Shown here piece by piece: positions 32,038 through 39,617 of a DNA stretch of 64,000 bases (position 1 is the stretch's first letter; every line of letters starts with the position of its first letter). This DNA comes from Thiothrix subterranea (GTDB lineage Bacteria > Pseudomonadota > Gammaproteobacteria > Thiotrichales > Thiotrichaceae). The position numbers and the translations under genes were made by a program. The stretch is taken from positions 1 through 64,000 of the forward strand of contig NZ_CP133217.1 in NCBI RefSeq assembly GCF_030930995.1, written 5' to 3'. The notes beneath the pieces were generated by a model. It had not been told where the DNA came from. It worked only from the letters and a program-made list of their open reading frames with translations, and made no database searches.

Positions 32038-32065
32038 GTAGAGACGCAAAATCTTGCGTCTCTAC
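32038..32065. repeat. palindrome GTAGAGACGCAAA family, copy 2, at the end of array 3
   Basis: GTAGAGACGCAAAATCTTGC... with the complementary right arm GCGTCTCTAC; one central mismatch. It lies 10 bases beyond the truncated last repeat and may have caused that truncation. Copies at 8008, 38668, 42553 and 43262. Confidence 0.8.
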
Positions 32066-32090
32066 GACAGATGCGATTAGCACGATAGAT

Positions 32091-32172
32091 TAAGATTTTC
32101 AGGATTAAAAAATTACCGTGATAATCCCACCACCATTCCTGCCCATCCTTTAATCCTGAAAATCCCAGTTCA
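32091..32172. repeat. array-distal inverted repeat, copy 2
   Basis: AAGATTTTCAGGATTAAAAA pairs with TTTAATCCTGAAAATC about 45 bases later, then CCCAGTTCAAAACAAA. It matches the element after array 2 (22801-22882) in both arms and the trailing sequence, while the loop differs. The remaining 100 bases to the next gene show nothing further. Confidence 0.7.
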
Positions 32173-32272
32173 AAACAAATTCCAAGCAAGTTCCACCACT
32201 CCCCCTATACGCCCACCTCCTCCCCTGCTATCATTAATTTAACTTATTAATAAAAACAGCACGGGGCTTCTC

Positions 32273-32524
32273 ATGGCAACACGCATACACGCTACCATCG
32301 CCGGTTCGATCTTCGCGGGCATCGGCTTATTCTGGGTACTCGGCACCGCAATTGAAGCGTTTGGCATTTACCAAACCCTCGCCAGCATCGTACTAACCCT
32401 CGCGCTCGCGGTGTTCTACCGCATCGGTTACAGCGACGGCAAACACGCCTGCTACATGAACGCCAAACCCGGTGACACCACACCGCCACGCGCCGAACCG
32501 CTGCGCCGCGAACCCCGAATGTAA
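32273..32524 (+). CDS. small two-helix membrane protein, hypothetical
   Basis: An 83-residue protein with two likely membrane helices: TIAGSIFAGIGLFWVLGTAI (about 9-28) and IYQTLASIVLTLALAVFYRIGY (about 32-53). The C-terminal 30 residues are hydrophilic (PGDTTPPRAEPLRREPRM). GGGGCTTCTC precedes the ATG. No family recognised. The stop is 14 bp before the palindrome that controls the DUF2130 gene, so the two genes appear to have separate promoters. Confidence 0.6.
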   Translation: MATRIHATIAGSIFAGIGLFWVLGTAIEAFGIYQTLASIVLTLALAVFYRIGYSDGKHACYMNAKPGDTTPPRAEPLRREPRM

Positions 32525-32538
32525 ACGCCCCCCAACAC

Positions 32539-32584
32539 TGACAAGCTTGTCAAACTGCCCTTCGTCGCGGGTTGCGCCTATACT
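32539..32584 (+). promoter_or_regulatory. predicted operator-promoter of the DUF2130 gene
   Basis: A perfect TGACAAGCTTGTCA (32539-32552), 26 bases, then TATACT (32579-32584), the best -10 match of the four. The DUF2130 ATG is at 32615. Same geometry as the CRISPR-linked sites at 12578, 25956 and 27634. Confidence 0.65.
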
Positions 32585-32614
32585 CTGCGCATCCAGTAAC
32601 CAAGGGCTATCACC

Positions 32615-33778
32615 ATGCAAAACACCACCATCGAATGCCACCAGTGCGGCACAACCATTGCCATTTCCGACGTACTACGTGGGCAAATGCGCCAAGAACT
32701 CGCCGCTGAACAGCAACAGGCGATCATTGCCGCCACCGCCCGAGCTGAACAACAAGCGCAACAGCGCCTGCAACACGAGCGTGAACTGCTGCAACAACAA
32801 GTGAGCGAACAACAGCGCCAAGCCTTGCAAGACATCGCCCTATTGAAACAACAACTCGACACAAGCCAGCAGCGCATCGCCACCGCCAACCAAGCCGAGC
32901 TGCAATTGCGCCAAGAAAAAGCCGAACTCGAAGCCCGCGCCCGCGACATGGAAATCGAAATCCAACGCCGTCTCGACACCGCCCGCCAGCAACTCGAACA
33001 CAGCCTGCGTAACCAAATCGCCGAGGAACAAGACCTCAAGCTCAAACAAAAAGACCAACAAATCAACAACCTGCTCAAAGACTTAGAAAACGCCAAACGC
33101 CGCAGCGAACTCGGTTCGCAAGAGTTACAAGGCGAAGTGCTAGAACAGGACATGCAAACCACCCTGCAACACGCTTTCCCGCACGACAGCATCCAACCCG
33201 TGCCGAAAGGAATGCGCGGCGCAGACATTATCCAAACCGTGATCAACAGCCAGTTGCAAGAATGCGGCGCGATCATTTGGGAATCGAAAAACACCAAAGC
33301 TTGGCAACCCGCTTGGCTCGACAAACTCAAAGAAGACCAACGTACCGCCGGAGCAGCACTTGCGGTCTTGGTGTCGGTCGTTGTGCCGGAACAGATTCGC
33401 GGTTTCGGGCGCATTGACGGCATCTGGGTCAGTGATTTGAAAAGCTGGCCTGCCCTCGCCGCCGTATTGCGCGAACAATTGCTGGCAGTAAGCTTTGCAC
33501 GCGCCGCCAATCAGGGTTTGGATGCGAAAATGGAATTGCTGTGGCGTTACCTATCCGGTGATGAATTCCGCCAGCGGGTGGAAGCGATTGTGGAAGCTTT
33601 CGACACCATGCAAGCGCAAATCCACAAAGAACGCCGCGCGATGGAAAAACATTGGGCAGAACGTGAAAAGCAGTTACAACGGGTGATCGGCAGCACCACT
33701 GGCATGTACGGTGCATTGCAGGGGATTATCGGTCACGCCATGCCAGTAGTGGCGGCGCTGGAATTTGATGCGGAATAG
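32615..33778 (+). CDS. DUF2130 domain protein (zinc ribbon, coiled coil, nuclease-like C-terminus)
   Basis: A 387-residue protein. The N-terminus NTTIECHQCGTTIAISDVL holds one CxxC. Residues about 25-165 are a Gln/Glu/Arg-rich coiled coil. The C-terminal DUF2130 domain includes SELGSQELQGEVLEQDM-like sequence, DSIQPVPKGMRGADIIQTVI, GAIIWESKNTKAWQPAWLDKLKEDQ and VLVSVVVPEQI, a pattern like PD-(D/E)xK nucleases (Asp, then E-x-K in WESK). RmuC-type relatives act in DNA recombination. Its predicted promoter is of the same type as the CRISPR operons, so it may belong to the same response. Confidence 0.85.
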   Translation: MQNTTIECHQCGTTIAISDVLRGQMRQELAAEQQQAIIAATARAEQQAQQRLQHERELLQQQVSEQQRQALQDIALLKQQLDTSQQRIATANQAELQLRQEKAELEARARDMEIEIQRRLDTARQQLEHSLRNQIAEEQDLKLKQKDQQINNLLKDLENAKRRSELGSQELQGEVLEQDMQTTLQHAFPHDSIQPVPKGMRGADIIQTVINSQLQECGAIIWESKNTKAWQPAWLDKLKEDQRTAGAALAVLVSVVVPEQIRGFGRIDGIWVSDLKSWPALAAVLREQLLAVSFARAANQGLDAKMELLWRYLSGDEFRQRVEAIVEAFDTMQAQIHKERRAMEKHWAEREKQLQRVIGSTTGMYGALQGIIGHAMPVVAALEFDAE

Positions 33779-33786
33779 GCAAAAAA

Positions 33787-33809
33787 TTGCCCGCTACAAG
33801 AGCGGGCAA
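33787..33809 (+). terminator. hairpin terminator after the DUF2130 gene
   Basis: TTGCCCGCT ACAAG AGCGGGCAA, a perfect 9-bp stem preceded by six A, so it can also serve the opposite strand with six T. Eight bases after the stop codon at 33776-33778. Confidence 0.8.
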
Positions 33810-33818
33810 TGGAGGAGA

Positions 33819-33870
33819 AGCGGGTCAGGTCGCTAGAGAGAGGAGAGGAGGAGTTACACCCTGACCCGCT
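33819..33870 (-). terminator. second hairpin, downstream of the phasin gene
   Basis: AGCGGGTCAGG pairs with CCTGACCCGCT across a purine-rich loop. It lies 18 bases beyond the phasin stop on the minus strand and probably terminates that transcript. Confidence 0.6.
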
Positions 33871-33887
33871 GTCAACTAAATCGTCAA

Positions 33888-34391
33888 TTAAGCAGCTTTA
33901 GCTTTAGCAGCAACTTTTTGAGTCGCTTCAACCGCTTTGCCTGCTGCATCTTTAGTCAGTTCAACGACTTCAGCAGAGGCTTTTTCAACAGCAGCAGTGG
34001 TCTTTTCAACCGCTTCAGTGGCTGCTTTCTTGCCAGCTTCGACAGCTTGCTCAGCACCTACTTGGGTGTACTTTGCCGCTTCTTCCATGATAACAGTCAG
34101 TTCATCACGAACAGCCGTCAACATTTCAGTTGCTTCACGCATGTTAGCAACCCATTTTTCGCCACAAGTGCGTGTAACGTCTTGTTGCAGTGCTGTCAGT
34201 TCAGTCAGGTCTTTTACTTTGGTCGCTGCTTCTGCGTTCTTAGTGCCCATTTCGACACAAGATTTCATCAGGTCAGCTTGCTTGGTAGCCAGTGTTTCAA
34301 AAGTCTTCATGTTCAGTTCGCCGATTTTCTTGGCAGAAGCCATAGCGCTGTCACTGAATTGTTTTACGATGTTCATCATTTCGTTTTGCAT
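33888..34391 (-). CDS. phaP: phasin family protein (PHA granule protein)
   Basis: A 167-residue helical protein. The phasin_2-type domain (FSDSAMASAKKIGELNMKTFETLATKQADLMKSCVEMG ... YTQVGAEQAVEAGKKAATEAVEK) is followed by an Ala/Lys/Val-rich amphipathic tail (KAVEATQKVAAKAKAA). Phasins coat PHA granules and limit their coalescence. AGGAGATATGAC gives a good ribosome site. A candidate PhaR operator lies 100 bases upstream, consistent with the usual PhaR-phasin control. It is encoded 26 kb from the other pha genes. Confidence 0.9.
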   Translation of the reverse strand: MQNEMMNIVKQFSDSAMASAKKIGELNMKTFETLATKQADLMKSCVEMGTKNAEAATKVKDLTELTALQQDVTRTCGEKWVANMREATEMLTAVRDELTVIMEEAAKYTQVGAEQAVEAGKKAATEAVEKTTAAVEKASAEVVELTKDAAGKAVEATQKVAAKAKAA

Positions 34392-34490
34392 GTCATATCT
34401 CCTAGTGCGGGTTTCGGTTTAATCGCGTCATGCATTTCTGCATTTGATGCAGTGCACAATATCGCTTTCCCGAAATACTGTCAACGACTT

Positions 34491-34512
34491 TTTTGCTGCA
34501 TCGCAACAAAAA
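34491..34512. promoter_or_regulatory. candidate PhaR operator upstream of the phasin gene
   Basis: TTTTGCTGCATCGCAACAAA shares TGCATCGCAACAA with the site before phaE/phaA at 5913-5930. It lies 100 bases from the phasin start, in the region shared with ppc. A second TGC/GCA-rich segment (GCATTTGATGCAGTGCAC) is at 34440-34457. Confidence 0.55.
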
Positions 34513-34635
34513 GCTAAAACTTCATGATTTTGTCATATTTTTCAGGCCACTTTGTCGCCTGTCCCATTTGAGGCATAATGTCGGCCTCATTTTTGCATGT
34601 ATTGGCGCATTAACTATCCAAGGATACTACAGATC

Positions 34636-37455
34636 ATGAATTCCACCACAGACAAGCCTTTTGACGTTGCCAAATTGCAGCACAATATCCGTCAGTTCGG
34701 CGAATTGCTTGGCGAAATCATCAAGGAACAGGAAGGCGAAGCCGTGTACAACACGGTTGAAAAATTACGTCGTGGTTATATCCGCCTGCGTAAAAGCAAC
34801 GATGACGCCACCCGCACCGAATTGATGCAACTGATCGACGCGCTGGATGTGGACATGCTCGAACAAGTGATTCGTTCGTTCAACACCTTCTACATCCTCA
34901 CCAATATCGTCGAAGAAGATTTCCAGCACCGCGAACGCCGCCGCGAAATCCAAAAAGCCGACAGCCAATTGTGGAAAGGGTCGGTACGCCGCACCGTACT
35001 CGAACTCCAGCAAGAAGGCATGACCGCCGAGCAAATGCAAAGCCTGCTCGACCAGATGCGTTACATTCCGGTATTCACCGCGCACCCGACCGAAGCCCGC
35101 CGCCGTACCTTGATGGAAATCCAGCGCCGCATCTTTTTGGTGATTGACCAGCTCAATAATGATCCTGAAGAGAGCGAACGCGAATCGCTGATGCGTCACC
35201 TGAAAGCGCAAATTCAGCTCATGTGGCGCACCAACGAAGTCCGCACCCGCAAGCCCACGGTCGAAGATGAAATCCGTTACGGCTTGTACTACTTCCGCGA
35301 ATCCTTGTTTGACGCCATTCCGATTGTTTACCGCTATTTTGAACGCGCCACCCGCAAAGCTTACGGTTGGGGTGCTGTCACCGTACCCAGCTTTTTGCGT
35401 TTTGGCTCGTGGATCGGCGGCGACCGTGACGGCAATCCTTTCGTCACCCCTGCCCTGACCCGCAAAGCGATTCGGATGCAAATGCAACTTGCCCTGCAAG
35501 CCTACATTCACCGCGTCAAAGAATTGCGTTCGGTACTCTCGCACTCGCTGGAATTCATTACCCCCACGCCCGAATTCACCGCGTATTTGCAGCAAGAAGA
35601 CCAACGCATCGGGGTTGGCGACGTTATTTTTCATTATGCCCACGTCAGTTTCCAGCACGAACCCTACCGCCGCTTGCTCAGTATCATGCACCACAAGTTA
35701 CAAGAAACCCTCAATGCGGTGAATGCACGTCTGCAAAATGAACACGCGCCACTCTCGAAAGAGGCGTATACCGATGTCGCCGAATTCATTCACGAGTTGT
35801 ACCTGATTCGCGATTCCCTACGCAGCCACGGCGACTGGGTAATTGCCGGGCGTGAACTCAAAGATTTGATTCGCCTGACCGAAACCTGCGGCTTTGGTTT
35901 GTACAAACTCGACATTCGCCAAGAATCCACCATCCACAGCGAAACCGTCGCCGAAGTATTGCAACTCTCCGGCCTGTGCCATAACTATCTGGAATTGCCC
36001 GAAGCCGAACGCATGGAATTGCTGGCAGAACTGATTCTGCGCCCGCGTTTACCGATGCCACACCGCCCCAAACTCAGCGAACGCACTGCCGAAACCTTGG
36101 AAATTTTCGACAGCATCTTAGAAATGCGCAACGAAGCGGGCGCAGGCATTTTCGGCACTTACGTGATTTCGATGACGCATCACGCCAGCCATATTATGGA
36201 AGTCATGTTGCTGGCACACATGGCGGGCTTGGTCGGCTATGACGAACACCGTCAATTGTTCTGCCACATCCAGATTTCGCCCTTGTTTGAAACCATTGAC
36301 GACCTCAAACGCATTAGCAGCGTATTAAGCCATTTGCTAGAAAATGATGCTTATCGCGCCTGTTTAACCGCGTCGGGCAATCTGCAAGAGGTGATGCTGG
36401 GCTATTCCGACTCGTGCAAAGACGGCGGCATCCTCGCTTCCAACTGGAACTTGTACAACGCACAACAAGAAGTGATTGCCCTGACCGACCGTTACGGGGT
36501 GAAATGCCGCTTGTTCCACGGGCGTGGTGGTACTGTCGGGCGCGGCGGCGGCCCCACGCACGAAGCGATTATTGCGCAACCACCCGACACCGTGCACGGG
36601 CAAATCAAATTCACCGAACAAGGCGAAGTCTTGGCGGCGAAATACAGCAACGTGGAAACGGCGGTGTATGAATTGGGCGTGGGTTGCACCGGGCTGCTCA
36701 AAGCCAGCGTGGGTTTGCTGAAAAAACGCGGCGCTTATCCTGACGAATTCCACCAAGCCATGAGCAAAATTGCGGCGAGCGGCGAACAGCACTACCGCCA
36801 ATTGACCGACTGGACACCGGGGCTGATGGACTATTTCTATGAAGCCACCCCGGTGCAGGAAATCGCCTTGCTGAACATCGGTTCGCGTCCGTCACACCGC
36901 AAGAAAACCGTGCGTGACAAAGGCTCGATCCGCGCGATTCCGTGGGTATTCGGTTGGGCACAATCGCGGCATACCCTGCCCGCTTGGTACGGCATCGGTA
37001 CGGCATTAAGCACCTTCCGCGCAGCCCATCCCGACAACGGCAAATTGCTGGAACGCATGTACACGCAATGGCCTGCGTTCCGCTCCTTGCTCAGCAATAC
37101 CCAAATGGCGTTGTACAAAGGTGAAATGGATACCGCCAAGGAATACGCCGCCCTCGCCAACGATCAGGAGAATGCGCAGCAGATTTTTACCGACATCCGC
37201 ACCGAATACGAAAAAACCGTTGCGGAAGTGCTGGCAGTGGCGCACATCAGTGGGTTGATGGAAGAAACGCCGTTGCTGCAATATTCACTGCAACGCCGCG
37301 ACCCTTACCTTGACCCGCTGAACCATATCCAGATTACGCTGATCCGGCGGCATCGGCAGTATGTGGCGGAAACGGGGAATACCGATTCGCCTTGGTTGCC
37401 GACATTGTTGCGGACGATTAATGCGATTGCGGCGGGGATGCGGAATACGGGGTAA
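34636..37455 (+). CDS. ppc: phosphoenolpyruvate carboxylase
   Basis: A 939-residue enzyme, standard bacterial length. It adds bicarbonate to phosphoenolpyruvate, forming oxaloacetate to refill the citric acid cycle. Motifs: VFTAHPTEARRRTLME (catalytic His), SWIGGDRDGNPFVT, GYSDSCKDGGILASNW, FHGRGGTVGRGGGPTHEAI (glycine-rich loop) and the conserved C-terminus GMRNTG. ATG 34636 is preferred to the upstream frame start at 34597, since the family begins with the DKPF..KLQ..IRQFGELLG part and AAGGATAC precedes it. TATAAT-like GCATAATG at 34572 may be the promoter. Divergent from the phasin gene. Confidence 0.96.
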   Translation: MNSTTDKPFDVAKLQHNIRQFGELLGEIIKEQEGEAVYNTVEKLRRGYIRLRKSNDDATRTELMQLIDALDVDMLEQVIRSFNTFYILTNIVEEDFQHRERRREIQKADSQLWKGSVRRTVLELQQEGMTAEQMQSLLDQMRYIPVFTAHPTEARRRTLMEIQRRIFLVIDQLNNDPEESERESLMRHLKAQIQLMWRTNEVRTRKPTVEDEIRYGLYYFRESLFDAIPIVYRYFERATRKAYGWGAVTVPSFLRFGSWIGGDRDGNPFVTPALTRKAIRMQMQLALQAYIHRVKELRSVLSHSLEFITPTPEFTAYLQQEDQRIGVGDVIFHYAHVSFQHEPYRRLLSIMHHKLQETLNAVNARLQNEHAPLSKEAYTDVAEFIHELYLIRDSLRSHGDWVIAGRELKDLIRLTETCGFGLYKLDIRQESTIHSETVAEVLQLSGLCHNYLELPEAERMELLAELILRPRLPMPHRPKLSERTAETLEIFDSILEMRNEAGAGIFGTYVISMTHHASHIMEVMLLAHMAGLVGYDEHRQLFCHIQISPLFETIDDLKRISSVLSHLLENDAYRACLTASGNLQEVMLGYSDSCKDGGILASNWNLYNAQQEVIALTDRYGVKCRLFHGRGGTVGRGGGPTHEAIIAQPPDTVHGQIKFTEQGEVLAAKYSNVETAVYELGVGCTGLLKASVGLLKKRGAYPDEFHQAMSKIAASGEQHYRQLTDWTPGLMDYFYEATPVQEIALLNIGSRPSHRKKTVRDKGSIRAIPWVFGWAQSRHTLPAWYGIGTALSTFRAAHPDNGKLLERMYTQWPAFRSLLSNTQMALYKGEMDTAKEYAALANDQENAQQIFTDIRTEYEKTVAEVLAVAHISGLMEETPLLQYSLQRRDPYLDPLNHIQITLIRRHRQYVAETGNTDSPWLPTLLRTINAIAAGMRNTG

Positions 37456-37472
37456 GCCCATCCCAATTTGCA

Positions 37473-37518
37473 CACGTTTATCTGTTACAATCACACTGAC
37501 TTGTAGCAGATAAACGTG
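37473..37518. promoter_or_regulatory. 12-bp inverted repeat upstream of the AlbA_2/ATPase gene
   Basis: CACGTTTATCTG (37473-37484) and CAGATAAACGTG (37507-37518) are perfect complements separated by 22 bases. It ends 10 bases before the ATG. Because the downstream protein has a DNA-binding-type domain, an autoregulatory operator is attractive; a ppc terminator is the alternative, but no T run follows. Confidence 0.55.
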
Positions 37519-37528
37519 ATGCCTGACC

Positions 37529-38665
37529 ATGAACCCAATCCCTGCGACCGAAAATCAATACATTGAATTTAAACGCGAAGAAACCAGTGCGCAAACACTG
37601 GCAGAAGAAATCGTGGCGTTTGCCAATGGTGAAGGCGGCGAAATCTGGTTGGGTGTCGATGATCAAGGCCATGCGGTAGGGCTATCCCGTAACTACGAAG
37701 AAGATGTCATGAACATTTGCCGCACGGCGGTCATTCCCCCCATCTGCCCCACTTACCACTTATTGCAAACCAACAATACCCAAGGTGAAACGGTCAATAT
37801 CGCCCGTGTTAGCATTCCCAAAGGCAGTGACCGCCCTTACTACACCTCGAAGAACCGCTATTTCATCCGCATTGGTTCAACCAAACGGGTGGCTTCGCGT
37901 GAAGAGTTGACCCGCCTGTTTCAGTCTGCCGGTTTATTTCACTACGACATTGTGGAAGTTGGTGGAGCGCAACTTAAACACCTTAATCAATCCGCGATTA
38001 CCGACTACTTTTCCCGTTATCACATCGACTACCTGAGTGAAGATGAGGAAGAACGCCAGCGGTTGTTGGCAGCCAGTGATATTGCCAGCGAACAACTTAT
38101 TCCCACCGTAGGCGGTTTGCTGGTGTTTGGTATTGCACCGGAACGCCACTTACACCAATCCGGCATTGCTTTTGCGGTGTTTAATGGCACGGAAATCAAT
38201 TCATCCTTACGTGACAAGAAAAACCTGTTCGGCGGCTTACCCATGCAGGTAGACAACGCGCTGGCAGCGATCAAAGCCAATATTCCTGTGCCATCCGAGA
38301 TTGAGGGAACAAAGCGGGTGGATAAACCGGGCTACCCTGACAAAGTGTTTCGCGAATTACTGGTGAATGCTTGTGTCCACCGTAACTACAGTATCATTGG
38401 CTCACAAATCCGTGTATTTCTGTTCGATGACCGCATTGAATTCATCAGCCCCGGTCGGTTGCCGAATACGGTTAAAGTCAGCAAACTCACCACGGGGACG
38501 AGTTTTTCCCGCAATCCGCTGTTAGTACGCCTGATGGAAAACTTGGGGTACATGGATAAACTGGGGCGCGGTTTGCCGATGGTGTATCAGGAAGCGAAAA
38601 AACTGGGTAAAGCTGTGCAGTTTATTGATGACGGTGAAGAGTTTCGGGTGATTTTAGCGTTGTAG
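37529..38665 (+). CDS. AlbA_2 / HATPase_c_4 domain transcriptional regulator-like protein
   Basis: A 378-residue protein. The N-terminal Schlafen AlbA_2 domain is visible as ENQYIEFKREETSAQTLAEEIVAFANGEGGEIWLGVDDQGHAVGL (residues about 7-52) and DRPYYTSKNRYFIRIGSTKR. The C-terminal part, KVFRELLVNACVHRNYSIIG, RIEFISPGRLPNTV and LMENLGYMDKLGRGLPMVYQEAKK, is the HATPase_c_4 domain of this common family. Members are often called ATP-dependent DNA helicase-related or transcriptional regulators; their targets are unknown. Preceded by a striking inverted repeat. Confidence 0.85.
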   Translation: MNPIPATENQYIEFKREETSAQTLAEEIVAFANGEGGEIWLGVDDQGHAVGLSRNYEEDVMNICRTAVIPPICPTYHLLQTNNTQGETVNIARVSIPKGSDRPYYTSKNRYFIRIGSTKRVASREELTRLFQSAGLFHYDIVEVGGAQLKHLNQSAITDYFSRYHIDYLSEDEEERQRLLAASDIASEQLIPTVGGLLVFGIAPERHLHQSGIAFAVFNGTEINSSLRDKKNLFGGLPMQVDNALAAIKANIPVPSEIEGTKRVDKPGYPDKVFRELLVNACVHRNYSIIGSQIRVFLFDDRIEFISPGRLPNTVKVSKLTTGTSFSRNPLLVRLMENLGYMDKLGRGLPMVYQEAKKLGKAVQFIDDGEEFRVILAL

Positions 38666-38667
38666 GT

Positions 38668-38694
38668 AGAGACGCAATTGTTGCGTCTCTACGG
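38668..38694. repeat. palindrome GTAGAGACGCAA family, copy 3
   Basis: GTAGAGACGCAATTGTTGCG followed by TCTCTAC, two bases after the stop codon at 38665, between convergent genes. Likely bidirectional terminator. Confidence 0.75.
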
Positions 38695-38721
38695 GGGATG
38701 TATTGAAATAGTCGCGCGAAA

Positions 38722-39072
38722 TTACGGGCTGAAAGACGACCCACAACCACAAGTCGTGGTCGCATTCGGGTTACGAATCACAAATTGCGCCCCCTCCAAA
38801 CCTTCGGTGTAGTCGATTTCGGCACCGACCATGTACTGGAAGCTCATCGGGTCAATCAACAACGTTACACCAGCGTTTTCCACGGCGGTGTCATCTTCGT
38901 TCATATTTTCGTCAAAAGTGAAGCCGTACTGGAAGCCGGAACAACCGCCGCCTTGCACGAATACGCGCAGTTTCAGTGCTGCATTGCCTTCATCTTCAAT
39001 CAGGGCTTTGACTTTAACAGCAGCAGCGTCGGTAAAGACCAACGGTGCAGGGATAGCGGTTTCAACGCTCAT
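38722..39072 (-). CDS. erpA: iron-sulfur cluster insertion protein ErpA
   Basis: A 116-residue A-type carrier. It receives Fe-S clusters and passes them to target enzymes such as IspG/IspH. The three cluster ligands are present: Cys44 in [11 protein letters not shown], and Cys108 and Cys110 in TTCGCGSSF. The segment [29 protein letters not shown] is typical of ErpA. A ribosome site (AAGGAGAT) precedes the ATG. It is the last gene of the argC-DUF6776-bactofilin-erpA group, an arrangement common in gammaproteobacteria. Confidence 0.95.
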   Translation of the reverse strand: MSVETAIPAPLVFTDAAAVKVKALIEDEGNAALKLRVFVQGGGCSGFQYGFTFDENMNEDDTAVENAGVTLLIDPMSFQYMVGAEIDYTEGLEGAQFVIRNPNATTTCGCGSSFSP

Positions 39073-39140
39073 GGGTGATCTCCTTAAAACAAGTGTGTTT
39101 AGTCACGTTACCATTGCAAGGGTAACAAGGTAAAAAAGCC

Positions 39141-39617
39141 TTATTCGCTGTCGGATGCTGGTGCACTGAGCGCAGGTGGTGGCGCAAATTTGCCGGACTC
39201 TGGTTTCTGGCGCACTAACTTGCCGTTGACTTCCGCACCTACTGCCATTTCCAGCAAGTTGTAGTACACATCACCACAGATACGGGCTTTTTCAAACAGC
39301 TCCACTTTGCCACCGGCAAACACGTCGCCGTCGATTGCGCCGTTTAATACCATGCTGGGAACACGCACTTCACCCTGAATATGCCCATGCTCACTCAAAA
39401 TCAGCGTGGCATTGTCGCCATCGGCTGCCAAGTTACCTTTGATGACGCCCTCGACATGCAAACCACCGGAGAAACGTAAATCGCCGTCAATGGTGGTGCC
39501 TTTGCCAATAATCGTGTCAATCTGGGCGCTGCGAATTTTCTGGTCGCCATGATGACTGGGGGCAGGACTACTGGTGCTACCGCTGTTAGACTTGGCGGAT
39601 TTTCCGAACATGTTCAT
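39141..39617 (-). CDS. bactofilin family cytoskeletal protein
   Basis: A 158-residue protein. The central DUF583 beta-helix (TIIGKGTTIDGDLRFSGGLHVEGVIKGNLAADGD ... GHIQGEVRVPSMVLNGAIDGDVFAGGKVELFEKARICGDVYYNLLEM) is flanked by a Ser-rich N-terminus and a Pro/Ala-rich C-terminus. Bactofilins self-assemble into filaments that organise envelope processes and cell shape. The ATG follows the DUF6776 stop without a gap and uses the AAGGAG inside the end of that gene, so the two are coupled. Confidence 0.93.
   Translation of the reverse strand: MNMFGKSAKSNSGSTSSPAPSHHGDQKIRSAQIDTIIGKGTTIDGDLRFSGGLHVEGVIKGNLAADGDNATLILSEHGHIQGEVRVPSMVLNGAIDGDVFAGGKVELFEKARICGDVYYNLLEMAVGAEVNGKLVRQKPESGKFAPPPALSAPASDSE

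Noticed and set aside
32578-33510. 310-codon minus-strand Ser/Cys-rich frame
   Set aside because: It is the complement of the Gln/Glu-rich coiled coil of the DUF2130 gene; low-complexity composition explains the lack of stops.
34765-35694. 309-codon minus-strand frame
   Set aside because: Antisense to the conserved ppc gene, with no recognisable domain.
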